Positions 8,943-17,870 of a DNA stretch of 64,000 nt are shown in pieces. The DNA comes from Igneacidithiobacillus copahuensis (GTDB lineage Bacteria > Pseudomonadota > Gammaproteobacteria > Acidithiobacillales > Acidithiobacillaceae), in NCBI RefSeq assembly GCF_018854015.1, contig NZ_JAAXYO010000048.1:41133-105132 (forward strand), in the 5' to 3' direction. Position 1 is the first letter of the stretch, and each line of letters opens with the position of its first letter. Both the position numbers and the translations under genes were made by a program. The notes below the pieces were generated by a model. It was not told the DNA's origin and did not search any database. It was given only the letters and a program-made list of their open reading frames with translations.

Positions 8943-9716
8943 GTGAAAATTGCCAGCTGGAACGTCAACTCCCTGAAGGTACGCCTGCCGCAGGTGCTCG
9001 ACTGGCTACAGGCGGAAGAAGCAGACGTACTTTGCCTGCAGGAAACCAAACTCACCGATGAACGGTTTCCCGTGCTAGCGCTGCAGGAGATCGGCTATCA
9101 GAGCCTGTACCACGGACAAAGCACCTACAATGGCGTCGCCATCCTCAGTCGTTTGCCGCTGCAGGATCCGCGTTGCGATTGGCCGGATGGCAGTGACGGC
9201 CAGGCACGCATCTGTGCTGCCAGCATCGGCGATTTGCGCATCATCGATGTCTACGTGCCCAATGGCCAGGCCGTCGACAGCGACAAATATCGCTACAAAC
9301 TCGCCTGGCTCGCGCGCCTGGAAGGGCTGCTGCGCGAGGAGTTGCAGCAATCGCCCAATCTGCTGCTGCTCGGTGACTTCAACATCGCCCCCACTGACCT
9401 GGACGTCCACGATCCCGTTGCCTGGGGCGAGGACATCCTCTGCTCGCCGGCCGAACGCACCGCCCTGCAGCGACTTTTCGATCTGGGACTCATCGACCTC
9501 TTTCGCCACCAGCATCCAGAAACGCGCGCCTGGAGCTGGTGGGATTATCGCGCTGCCGGCTTTCGCCGTGACATTGGTCTACGCATCGATCTGCTCCTGG
9601 GCAGCAAAACCCTCTTACCCCGTCTGCAGGAAGTGCACATCGACCGCGCCGCGCGGGCGGCAGAACGCCCCTCGGACCATGCCCCGGTCTGCCTCACTCT
9701 GAAGGAATCCGTATGA
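8943..9716 (+). CDS. exoA: Exodeoxyribonuclease III, second paralogue
   Basis: AP endonuclease/exonuclease of the same superfamily as the gene at 6328-7089 but a different subgroup. Key motifs are IASWNVNSLKVRLPQ, CLQETKL, GVAILSRLPL, LLLLGDFNIAPTDLDV, SWWDYRAAGFRRDIGLRID and the C-terminal PSDHAPV. The GTG at 8943 gives the canonical VKIASWNVNS start (257 residues). The stop overlaps the hemH start by four bases (ATGA). Having both subgroups so close is unusual but not unique. Confidence 0.9.
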   Translation: MKIASWNVNSLKVRLPQVLDWLQAEEADVLCLQETKLTDERFPVLALQEIGYQSLYHGQSTYNGVAILSRLPLQDPRCDWPDGSDGQARICAASIGDLRIIDVYVPNGQAVDSDKYRYKLAWLARLEGLLREELQQSPNLLLLGDFNIAPTDLDVHDPVAWGEDILCSPAERTALQRLFDLGLIDLFRHQHPETRAWSWWDYRAAGFRRDIGLRIDLLLGSKTLLPRLQEVHIDRAARAAERPSDHAPVCLTLKESV

Positions 9717-10762
9717 TTGGTATTCTCTTGGTCAATCTGGGTACCCCTGAGGCGCCCACTACCCCGGCCGTACGACGCTACCTCCGCGAGTTTCTCAGCG
9801 ACCCCCGGGTGGTGGAGATCCCGCGCATCCTCTGGTGGCCCATCCTCAACGGCCCCATCCTGTTGACGCGACCGGCCCGCTCGGCGCGCGCCTACCGCAG
9901 TATCTGGCTGGATGAAGGTTCGCCACTGCTCGTGCATAGCCAGAATCTGGCCGCGGGCTTGCAGCAACAATATGATTCCCGCCAGCCGGGCACTGTCCTG
10001 GTGCGTCTGGCCATGCGCTATGGGCAACCTTCCGTGGCCACGGGACTGCGTGCCCTGCGCGATGCCGGCTGCGAAAAGATCGTCGTGGTGCCGCTGTACC
10101 CACAGTATTCCGCCACCACCACGGCAGCGATCTTCGATGCCGTAAGCGCCGAACTGCGCAACTGGCGCAATCTTCCCGAACTGGTCTTTCTGCGCGACTG
10201 GCACCAGCATCCCCGCTATATCGATGCCCTTGCCCGCTCAGTGCGCGCGCACTGGGAACAGAACGGCCGTCCAGATCGTCTGCTGCTGTCCTTCCATGGC
10301 CTGCCGGCGCGTAATGTCGCCCTCGGCGACCCCTATCGCGCGGAATGCGAAAGGACCACGGAACTGCTGATTAACGCCTTGGGACTGCAACCAGAGCAAT
10401 GGATACAGACCTTTCAAAGCCGTTTTGGTCCGGCGCGCTGGCTCGAACCCTACACCTCGGTCACGCTGCAGGAACTGGGCAAGGCCGGCGTCGGCCGGGT
10501 GGACTGCCTCTGCCCCGGATTTGTGACCGACTGCCTGGAAACGCTGGAAGAGATCGCCATCGGCGGCAAGGAGATCTTTCTCCATGCGGGGGGCGAACAA
10601 CTGCATTATATCTCCTGTCTCAATGCCGATACTGCGTGGATCGCGGATTTTCGCGCCATCCTCGATGAACGTATTCCCTGGGATGACAAGCTTTTGCGCA
10701 GCCCAGCGGCAACGGCTACACTGCCGTTGGAAAATCCACCCACGAAGGAAGCTGCGCCATGA
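9713..10762 (+). CDS. hemH: Ferrochelatase
   Basis: Inserts ferrous iron into protoporphyrin IX, the last step of protoheme synthesis. The 349-residue protein has the family start IGILLVNLGTPEAPTTPAV, the metal-site His region SFHGLPARNVALGDPY (about residue 195), and the acidic motif GFVTDCLETLEEIAIGG (about residue 263). It overlaps exoA by four bases at its start and slyD by four bases at its end, so all three are translationally coupled. High heme demand is expected in a respiratory organism with cytochrome biogenesis genes nearby. Confidence 0.95.
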   Translation: MIGILLVNLGTPEAPTTPAVRRYLREFLSDPRVVEIPRILWWPILNGPILLTRPARSARAYRSIWLDEGSPLLVHSQNLAAGLQQQYDSRQPGTVLVRLAMRYGQPSVATGLRALRDAGCEKIVVVPLYPQYSATTTAAIFDAVSAELRNWRNLPELVFLRDWHQHPRYIDALARSVRAHWEQNGRPDRLLLSFHGLPARNVALGDPYRAECERTTELLINALGLQPEQWIQTFQSRFGPARWLEPYTSVTLQELGKAGVGRVDCLCPGFVTDCLETLEEIAIGGKEIFLHAGGEQLHYISCLNADTAWIADFRAILDERIPWDDKLLRSPAATATLPLENPPTKEAAP

Positions 10763-11244
10763 AGATCGCCAAGGACTGCGTTGTCACCCTGGACTACACC
10801 CTGACCGACGAGGACGGTGAAATCCTCGATAGCTCCGAAGGCGACGAGCCTTTGGTCTACCTGCATGGCCATGGCGACATCGTGCCGGGGCTGGAACGCG
10901 CCCTCAATGGTCATCAGGTTGGCGATCAGGTCGAGGCGGACGTGAGCCCGGAAGATGGCTACGGCGATTGGGACGAAGACCTGGTCGACGTCGTGGGCAA
11001 GGAAGATTTTGACGATCCCGAAGAACTCGAGGTCGGCGCGCAGTTCGAGGTCGACACCGACGAGGGCGTACGGATCGCCACAGTGATCGAGATGGAGGGG
11101 GAAGACATCACCGTAGACCTCAATCATCCCCTGGCCGGCATGAACCTGCATTTTGCCGTCAAGGTGCTCGATGTACGCGCCGCCAGCGCCGAGGAGCTCG
11201 CGCACGGCCACGTGCATGGTCCGCACGGACACGAGCACGACTGA
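10759..11244 (+). CDS. slyD: FKBP-type peptidyl-prolyl isomerase, SlyD-like
   Basis: Cytoplasmic prolyl isomerase and chaperone. The 161-residue protein has the split FKBP domain (DYTLTDEDGEILDSS and LVYLHGHGDIVPGLERAL), an inserted acidic flap, VDLNHPLAGMNLHFAVKV, and a His-rich C-terminus (HGHVHGPHGHEHD) typical of SlyD metal-binding tails. SlyD delivers nickel to hydrogenases in E. coli; here the tail is shorter and lacks cysteine. It follows hemH with a four-base overlap. Confidence 0.93.
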   Translation: MKIAKDCVVTLDYTLTDEDGEILDSSEGDEPLVYLHGHGDIVPGLERALNGHQVGDQVEADVSPEDGYGDWDEDLVDVVGKEDFDDPEELEVGAQFEVDTDEGVRIATVIEMEGEDITVDLNHPLAGMNLHFAVKVLDVRAASAEELAHGHVHGPHGHEHD

Positions 11245-11257
11245 TCAGGGAGCGCTC

Positions 11258-12394
11258 TTGCGGATCCTGGGGATGATGTCCGGCACCAGTGCCGATGGCA
11301 TCGACGCCGCTCTCCTGGAATTTTCGGCCCTGAGTGCGGGGGAGTTCCGCGGTCATTGGCACTCCCCCTATCCGCCAGCATTGCAGGAGCGCCTGTTTCG
11401 CCTGCAGGAGGGTGACGCCGCGCGCCCGCTCCTAGCCATTGATCGGGAGATTGGGCGATTGCATGGCGAATTTGCGCAGCAAATTCTTGCCTCTGGGGTG
11501 CAATTCGATCTGCTTGCCCTGCATGGGCAAACCGTCGCCCACCAGCCCGATGGACCCGACGGCTACACCTGGCAGATCGGCTCTGCCTATGAGCTCGCAC
11601 AGGCAACCGGCTGCAGCGTGGCCCATGACTTTCGCCGTGCCGACCTCGCAGCCGGTGGACAGGGCGCGCCCCTGGTACCCCCCTTTCATGGCGCGCTGCT
11701 CGCCACGGAGCGGCCCCTGCTGGTCCTGAATCTCGGAGGCATGGCCAACCTGACCTGGATTCCTGCACGGGGCAGTGAAGGGAGGATCCGCGCCTTCGAT
11801 ACTGGTCCCGGCAATGTCCTGATCGATGCCGCAGTGCAACTCCTGAGCGACGGAAAACTGCGCTATGACGCCGACGGCGCCTGGGCGGCACAGGGTCGAG
11901 TGCAGGAGAACATGCTACGGGAGTGGCTTGCCCTCGACTACTTTCAACGGCCACCACCCAAGAGCACCGGACGGGAGCTCTTCAATGCCCGCTGGATAGA
12001 GGCACAATGGTCGGTTTGGCAAAGCGGGAAAGCGGACTTTCTCGCGAGCCTCTGCGCCTTGACCGCCCGCAGCATCGCCCAGGCGGCGCAGCGCTGGCTG
12101 CCGTCGGCGGCACGGATGCTGGTTTTTGGCGGTGGCGCCTGCAACCGTACCCTGCTTGCGAACTTGCAGACCGCGCTGCCGGATGTGGCGGTGGAAATGG
12201 GTGAACAGGCGAGTGGAATCCCCAGTGCTGCCATGGAAGCCCTGGCCTTCGCCTGGCTGGGCGGACAGTGTCTGCTCGGCCGTCCGATTGATCTGCACGG
12301 GGTTACCGGGCAACGGGAGGCGGTCGTTCTCGGTAGCTTGTATCCAGGGAGAAACTGGTCCCAGGTTCTGCACTTGCGGGAGCAACTATGCTGA
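11258..12394 (+). CDS. anmK: Anhydro-N-acetylmuramic acid kinase
   Basis: Peptidoglycan-recycling kinase that converts anhydro-MurNAc to MurNAc-6-phosphate. The sequence starts LRILGMMSGTSADGIDAAL, the nucleotide-binding signature of AnmK, with LNLGGMANLTWIP and FDTGPGNVLIDA in the middle and VFGGGACNRTLL near the C-terminus. The start is a TTG at 11258 with AGGGAG five bases upstream; an upstream frame from 11153 overlaps slyD heavily and is not supported. The protein is 378 residues, normal for the family. It overlaps aroE by seven bases. Confidence 0.93.
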   Translation: MRILGMMSGTSADGIDAALLEFSALSAGEFRGHWHSPYPPALQERLFRLQEGDAARPLLAIDREIGRLHGEFAQQILASGVQFDLLALHGQTVAHQPDGPDGYTWQIGSAYELAQATGCSVAHDFRRADLAAGGQGAPLVPPFHGALLATERPLLVLNLGGMANLTWIPARGSEGRIRAFDTGPGNVLIDAAVQLLSDGKLRYDADGAWAAQGRVQENMLREWLALDYFQRPPPKSTGRELFNARWIEAQWSVWQSGKADFLASLCALTARSIAQAAQRWLPSAARMLVFGGGACNRTLLANLQTALPDVAVEMGEQASGIPSAAMEALAFAWLGGQCLLGRPIDLHGVTGQREAVVLGSLYPGRNWSQVLHLREQLC

Positions 12395-13242
12395 CGCCCA
12401 GTGGTGGAGCCATGGTCTGCGGCATTATTGGCGATCCCGTGCAGCACAGTCTGTCCCCCTGGATGCAGCGGCAGTTTGCCGAACAACTGGGATTGGATTT
12501 TCTGTACGCGCCTTTTCCCGTCGCTACAGAGCATCTGCCCACTGCCCTTCGCGGGCTACAGGCGCTCGGAGTGCGCGGCATCAATGTCACTATTCCGCAC
12601 AAAGAGGCGCTGCTGCCATTCGTCGATGAGCTCTCGCCGCGGGCTGCTGCCATCGGTGCCGTCAACACCCTGCTCTTCGAGCACGGGCGCATTCTCGGCG
12701 AAAACACCGATGTCACCGGTTTTGCCCGCTCCCTGCGCCGCCATGCCGGCACGATCAGCGGCCCCAGCCTGGTGATTGGGGCGGGCGGGGCGGCGCGGGC
12801 CATTCTCCACGCCCTGGCGGGGGAAGGCGCCACTCCCATCTACCTGGCCAACCGCACTCTGGCCCGCGCCGAGGCCCTGGCAACCGAGTTTCCGACCCTA
12901 CCCATCCGTCCGCTGGCTCTTTCCCGCACGGCCATCCAACCACACTTGCGCAGCATCCAACTACTGGTGAATACCAGTAGTCGGGGTCTGCGTGGCGAAG
13001 GTCACCCGGAAATCGATCTGCAGCAGATGCCTGCATCCGGCATTGTTTGTGATATCGTCTATAAACCCTTGCAGACCCCCTTGCTGGTGGCGGCCAAGGT
13101 TCATGGGCTGCGTTGTGTGGACGGCCTGGGCATGCTGGTGGAGCAGGGGGCGGAAAGTTTTCGTATCTGGACCGGTCAGTTGCCAAACGCCGGAGCTGTG
13201 GAGGAAATCCTGCGGACATGGCTGCAAACCCCGAAGCGATAA
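12388..13242 (+). CDS. aroE: Shikimate dehydrogenase
   Basis: NADPH-dependent reduction of 3-dehydroshikimate in aromatic amino-acid synthesis. The 284-residue protein has the shikimate-binding SLSPWMQ, NVTIPHKE (catalytic Lys), ENTDVTGF (catalytic Asp), the Rossmann motif VIGAGGAARAILHAL (about residue 130) and ANRTLARAEALA for NADP phosphate. It overlaps anmK at the 5' end and pilB by 25 bases at the 3' end, placing it at the head of the type IV pilus cluster. Confidence 0.95.
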   Translation: MLTPSGGAMVCGIIGDPVQHSLSPWMQRQFAEQLGLDFLYAPFPVATEHLPTALRGLQALGVRGINVTIPHKEALLPFVDELSPRAAAIGAVNTLLFEHGRILGENTDVTGFARSLRRHAGTISGPSLVIGAGGAARAILHALAGEGATPIYLANRTLARAEALATEFPTLPIRPLALSRTAIQPHLRSIQLLVNTSSRGLRGEGHPEIDLQQMPASGIVCDIVYKPLQTPLLVAAKVHGLRCVDGLGMLVEQGAESFRIWTGQLPNAGAVEEILRTWLQTPKR

Positions 13243-14918
13243 CCTTGACCCCCCTTTTGCGTGGACTGGTGGGGGCAGGCCTGGCGGATGAGAGCGCTCT
13301 CCGTGCCCTGCTGAACGATCCCGCGCGCGGCAAGCAGCCGTTGCTTCCTTTTCTGGTCGAAAAGAAAGCTATCTCGGCAAGCGCCTTGGTGGAATATCTC
13401 GCCGAACGCTACAAGATGCCGATGCTCGATCTGGCGGCCATACAACTGGACGAAACCGTCATTCATCGCATCGACCGCGCGCTTCTGGAGCGCCATCAGG
13501 TCCTTCCCATTTCTCTGCATCGCGATACGCTGTATCTGGCGATGGCCGACCCCACCGATGTCAAGGCGACCGAAGACATCCGCTTCAACGCTGGCGGCCT
13601 GCAGATCAATCCCATCCTGGTCGAGGCCGACAAGCTGGCCAAGGCGGTTGCGGAATTCTCCGGCGGATTCAAGAATCAGCTGGAAGAATTCTTCGCCCCC
13701 GATGACGCTCAGCAAGAGCAGGATGAATTTGATCTGGCCGGCGATGCCCGCGGAGAGGATGCCCCCGTTGTGCGCTTTGTCCAGCAGCTCCTCCTCGATG
13801 CAATCCAAAAGGGCGTATCGGATATTCACATCGAGCCCTACGAACGGGATATTCGTGTGCGCTATCGCCTCGATGGCGTGCTGCAGGACATGCTCCACCC
13901 CCCGATCGGCCTGCGCGATGGCATCACCTCTCGCTTGAAGATCCTTTGTCGTCTCGACATTTCCGAGCGGCGCCTGCCCCAGGACGGACGCCTGCGGGTT
14001 CGCGTTCCCCCGGCAAGAATCATCGATTTCCGCGTCTCTTTCCTGCCGACCAATTTCGGCGAGACCATTGTCCTGCGTCTGCTCGATCCGGCCAGCTCCA
14101 AGGTGCCCATCGAAGCGCTGGGTTTCCTGCCGCAACAATTGCGTGCCTTCGACGATGCCATCCACCGGCCCTACGGGATGATCCTCGTTACCGGTCCGAC
14201 CGGATCCGGCAAAACCACGACCCTGTACACTGCGCTCAACATTCTCAACACCGGCGATGTCAACATCAGCACGGCGGAGGACCCGGTAGAAATCCCCGTC
14301 TACGGCATCAACCAGGTGAACATCAACGAACGCATCGGGCTCAACTTTGCCGCGGCGCTGCGCTCGTTTCTGCGTCAGGACCCCGATGTGATCATGGTCG
14401 GTGAAGTCCGCGATCTGGAAACCGCCGAGACTGCGGTAAAGGCGGCCCAGACCGGACACCTGGTGCTCGCCACCCTGCACACCAATGACGCGCCGCAAAG
14501 CCTCACCCGACTGGAAAACATGGGGATTCCGACCTACAACATCGCTGGCAGCGTGCATCTGGTCATGGCACAGCGCCTGGTGCGGAAGCTTTGTGTCGCC
14601 TGTAAAAAGCCCGAAAAAGTCCCGGAGGCCGCGCTGTTGGAAGCCGGCTTCACCGCCGAGGATCTCCCCGGTCTGCAACCCATGGGGCCGGTCGGCTGCG
14701 AGCAGTGCAACGGCGGCTATCGCGGCCGTATGGGCCTGTATCAGGTCATGCCTATCAGCGAGGCCATGCGCGAGGTCATTCTGCGAGGGGGATCGGCAAT
14801 GGACCTGTCCCGCCAGGCCGCGGCGGAAGGCATTCTCAGCATGCGCCAATCCGGACTATTGCGGGTCAAAGAAGGCATAACCAGTCTTGAAGAAGTCCTT
14901 CGCGTCACCAACCTCTGA
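13218..14918 (+). CDS. pilB: Type IV pilus assembly ATPase PilB
   Basis: Cytoplasmic hexameric ATPase that powers pilus extension. The 566-residue protein has the N-terminal GspE/PilB domain, Walker A GPTGSGKTTTLYTAL (about residue 328), the Asp and His boxes (DPDVIMVGEVRDLETAETAV; TGHLVLATLHTNDAP) and a tetracysteine zinc site (CVACK ... CEQCNGGYRGR). The ATG at 13218 is used because the longer upstream frame lies inside aroE. It overlaps aroE by 25 bases. pilC, usually next to pilB, is missing here; pilSR follow instead. Confidence 0.95.
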   Translation: MAANPEAITLTPLLRGLVGAGLADESALRALLNDPARGKQPLLPFLVEKKAISASALVEYLAERYKMPMLDLAAIQLDETVIHRIDRALLERHQVLPISLHRDTLYLAMADPTDVKATEDIRFNAGGLQINPILVEADKLAKAVAEFSGGFKNQLEEFFAPDDAQQEQDEFDLAGDARGEDAPVVRFVQQLLLDAIQKGVSDIHIEPYERDIRVRYRLDGVLQDMLHPPIGLRDGITSRLKILCRLDISERRLPQDGRLRVRVPPARIIDFRVSFLPTNFGETIVLRLLDPASSKVPIEALGFLPQQLRAFDDAIHRPYGMILVTGPTGSGKTTTLYTALNILNTGDVNISTAEDPVEIPVYGINQVNINERIGLNFAAALRSFLRQDPDVIMVGEVRDLETAETAVKAAQTGHLVLATLHTNDAPQSLTRLENMGIPTYNIAGSVHLVMAQRLVRKLCVACKKPEKVPEAALLEAGFTAEDLPGLQPMGPVGCEQCNGGYRGRMGLYQVMPISEAMREVILRGGSAMDLSRQAAAEGILSMRQSGLLRVKEGITSLEEVLRVTNL

Positions 14919-14925
14919 CGGTACC

Positions 14926-16509
14926 ATGCAAGCTGACAACCAGCATCGCCTCACGATGGGGGTTTGGGGCCTCGCCCTTTCGCGCCTTCTGGTAAGTACC
15001 GCTCTCGTCCTGATCAGTACGCTATCCAGCAAGACCCTGATCCTCGAGCCTGCCGGGCCAAGCGCTGCGGTTCGCGATACCAGCGTCATCGCCCTCCTCT
15101 GGAGTCTGGGTATTCTCTTCACATTGCAGTTGTGGCCAGGTTTCTGGCAGGAAAGAAAGAAGCTTTTTATCAGCAGCATCGATATGGCGTTGGTTCTGAC
15201 CCTTTTTGCCCTCACTGGCGGGTTATCCGGAACCCTCGTTATACTTCCTCTGTTGCTGCTCATTGCCAATGCCTATCAGTTGCGCGGCAAAGCGGCCCTC
15301 GCCTTTGTCTGGATCCTGATCCTGTTCATTTTTTTGCTCAGCGGCTGGCAGGAGATTGAATGGTTTTCTAGCCGCACGCTGATGTATCTGGTTGCTCTGC
15401 TCACCGTTGCCTTTCTTGCCGACAACCTCGTGCGTAATCGCGAGCGTGCGGCCATCTGGAATGCCGCCAGAGAACAGGAAATTCTCGATTTAAACGCTCT
15501 GAATCAAGAAATCATTCAACAAAGTGATGTCGGGATTCTGGTCCTCGACCGGCAGCATCGCACGTTATTCAGCAATCCCGTTGCCCGCGCCATGATCAAC
15601 CTGCCGCAGGATTCTGGATTCCCGGAAGCGCTCGATCTGTTGCGCCCGGAGCTGGCAGACTTCCTCTACGCCAAAGCGCCGCAGAGCGAGAAGGAACTGG
15701 TTCTTTCCGCAGCGGATGGCGGCAAACGGAGTTTTTGGGTGCAGAGTATTCCACTTCCGAATACCCCATATACGATCCTAACATTACGCGATGCAACGAT
15801 TCTTTGGGAACGACAACGGGAAATACAGATGGCGGCACTGGGGCGGCTCGCGGCGAACATTGCGCATGAGATTCGCAATCCGCTCAGCGCCATTCGCCAT
15901 GCCGCACAACTGTTGGGGGAACGGGCACTGAAGGAGAGTGAAAGCCGCCTGCTGAGCATCATCGATCGTGAGTCGCAGCGTCTGAACCGCATCGTCGACT
16001 CCGTGCTGGAAATGGCGCGCCCGCGGGCGGCCCACCCGGAACCCATTGCTCTCAGCGCCTGGTTGCCGGTAGTCCTGAATCAACTACGCGAGGATCCGTT
16101 GCTAAGAGATCTTCAGGTGAAACTCGATATCCCCAATAGTCTTCCCCTGGCCAGCTGTGATTCAGAGCAACTTCAGCAAATTTTCGCCAATTTGCTGGTG
16201 AATGCGGCGCGCTACGGGCAAGGCGAAAACCATATCCGGCAAGTGGATATTTCGGTTGCGGCTTTCCGTGACCCGGAAGAACTGGAAATCCGCGTGCGCG
16301 ATCACGGCCCGGGTATTCCCGAAGAAAACCTGGAGCGTATTTTTGAACCCTTTTTCACGACGGAATCCCAAGGCACAGGACTGGGCCTGCCTTTGGTGCG
16401 CGAATTGCTCCGTGCCAACCACGGGGATATTGGCGTCCAGAATCATCGTAACGGTGGTGCGGAATTCTGGTTCCGGCTGCGGGAGTGGAATCTGGGTACA
16501 CCGTTATGA
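14926..16509 (+). CDS. pilS: Sensor histidine kinase PilS
   Basis: Membrane sensor of the two-component system that controls pilin transcription in Pseudomonas-type organisms. The 527-residue protein has about six N-terminal membrane helices (residues 10-180), a PAS-like segment (NQEIIQQSDVGILVLDRQHR), a HisKA domain with H-box NIAHEIRNPLSAIRHAAQL, and an ATPase domain (VRDHGPGIPEENLERIF; GTGLGLPLVRELLRANHG). The start at 14926 lies eight bases after pilB; an upstream ATG at 14887 lies inside pilB. It overlaps pilR by four bases. Confidence 0.93.
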   Translation: MQADNQHRLTMGVWGLALSRLLVSTALVLISTLSSKTLILEPAGPSAAVRDTSVIALLWSLGILFTLQLWPGFWQERKKLFISSIDMALVLTLFALTGGLSGTLVILPLLLLIANAYQLRGKAALAFVWILILFIFLLSGWQEIEWFSSRTLMYLVALLTVAFLADNLVRNRERAAIWNAAREQEILDLNALNQEIIQQSDVGILVLDRQHRTLFSNPVARAMINLPQDSGFPEALDLLRPELADFLYAKAPQSEKELVLSAADGGKRSFWVQSIPLPNTPYTILTLRDATILWERQREIQMAALGRLAANIAHEIRNPLSAIRHAAQLLGERALKESESRLLSIIDRESQRLNRIVDSVLEMARPRAAHPEPIALSAWLPVVLNQLREDPLLRDLQVKLDIPNSLPLASCDSEQLQQIFANLLVNAARYGQGENHIRQVDISVAAFRDPEELEIRVRDHGPGIPEENLERIFEPFFTTESQGTGLGLPLVRELLRANHGDIGVQNHRNGGAEFWFRLREWNLGTPL

Positions 16510-17870
16510 ATGAGAAGGCCGCTTCCTGGGCGCTAGTCCTGGATGATGAACAGACGATTACAGAACTACTCGATATCACCCTCGCGGAGATGGGCTTTTC
16601 CGTGCAGGTTGCGCACGATCTGCGCGGCGCACGCGAGGCCCTCGAACTGCATAGCTACGCGTTGTGCCTGACTGACCTGCGTTTACCGGACGGCAGTGGG
16701 CTGGACTTCGTCCGGCATATTCACCGCCATGCACCGCAAGTTCCCGTTGCCGTCATCACCGCCTATTCCTCCACGGAGGGTGCGGTGGAAGCCATGCAGG
16801 CCGGCGCCTTCGACTTCATGACCAAGCCTATCGACCTCAAACGTCTGCGCCGCCTGGTCGAACAGGCACGGGCGCTGGCCGTGCTGACGCCCGACGGAGC
16901 CAACAACGGGATCGAACGCCTGGTAGGCGACAGCGAAGCGATGCGCGCCTTGCGCCAGCAGATCCAACTCTTGGCCCGCAGTAATGCACCGGTCTTCCTG
17001 ACGGGCGAATCAGGTACTGGCAAAGAGCTCAGTGCGCGCGCCATACACGACGCGGGGCCACGCCGCGACAAACCCTTTATTGCGGTGAACTGCGCGGCCA
17101 TTCCGGAAGGACTGCTGGAAAGCGAGTTGTTCGGCAGCGAGAAGGGGGCATTCACCGGCGCCAACCAGAAGCGCGAAGGCCTCTTTCTTGCCGCCGATAG
17201 CGGCACCCTGTTTCTCGACGAAATCGGTGACGTCCCTATGGCGATGCAGGTGAAGCTGTTACGCGCCCTGCAGGAGCGCAGTATTCGACCGATCGGTGCG
17301 AGCAGCGAAGTTCCTGTCGATATCCGTCTGATCACCGCCACCCATCGGAATCTGCAAGAGATGGTCCATGCTGGCACCTTCCGCGCGGACCTCTACTACC
17401 GCATTCATGTGGTACCCCTGCAGATTCCCCCTCTACGGCAGCGCCAGGGAGATATTCCTCTGCTTGTCGCTGCCCTCTTGCGCAAAATCGCCCAACGCCA
17501 GGGGAAGGCCCCACCGAGTATGGAAGCAGGTGCTCTCCACTGGCTTGCGCAACAACCCTTTCCCGGGAATGTACGGGAGCTGGAAAACCTCCTGGAACGC
17601 GCCTTCGCCCTCCATGCAGGGGCGGAGATTACGCTGCAGGATCTGAGCGCGGAGGGCACGATCCGTCCCGCGCAGATGCCCAGCATGGCGCGTCTTTCCC
17701 CCCTGGCAGAGCGACTGCAGAGCGCCGAGCAGGAATTTCTGCGCGCGCAGCTCGCGGCTGCCCGGAACGATGTGACGATCTGCGCCCAAAACCTGGGCAT
17801 CGGCCAACGCTCGCTGGCCCTGCGTCTGCAACTCTGCGAAAAGAGAGGCCCACATGCCGACAATACTTGA
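16506..17870 (+). CDS. pilR: Sigma-54-dependent response regulator PilR
   Basis: NtrC-family activator paired with PilS. The 454-residue protein has a receiver domain (phosphoacceptor Asp in CLTDLRLPDGSG, about residue 53; conserved Lys in FDFMTKP), an AAA+ sigma-54 interaction domain (Walker A TGESGTGKE, the sigma-54 contact loop KGAFTGANQ, and Walker B GTLFLDEIGD), and a short Fis-type C-terminal helix-turn-helix (AARNDVTICAQNLGIGQRSLALRLQ). The frame starts by ATGA overlap with pilS. Targets probably include pilA, which is not in the window. Confidence 0.95.
   Translation: MNEKAASWALVLDDEQTITELLDITLAEMGFSVQVAHDLRGAREALELHSYALCLTDLRLPDGSGLDFVRHIHRHAPQVPVAVITAYSSTEGAVEAMQAGAFDFMTKPIDLKRLRRLVEQARALAVLTPDGANNGIERLVGDSEAMRALRQQIQLLARSNAPVFLTGESGTGKELSARAIHDAGPRRDKPFIAVNCAAIPEGLLESELFGSEKGAFTGANQKREGLFLAADSGTLFLDEIGDVPMAMQVKLLRALQERSIRPIGASSEVPVDIRLITATHRNLQEMVHAGTFRADLYYRIHVVPLQIPPLRQRQGDIPLLVAALLRKIAQRQGKAPPSMEAGALHWLAQQPFPGNVRELENLLERAFALHAGAEITLQDLSAEGTIRPAQMPSMARLSPLAERLQSAEQEFLRAQLAAARNDVTICAQNLGIGQRSLALRLQLCEKRGPHADNT

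Noticed and set aside
13176..14849. 557-codon minus-strand open frame
   Set aside because: Antisense to pilB, no recognisable domain, composition typical of a shadow frame.
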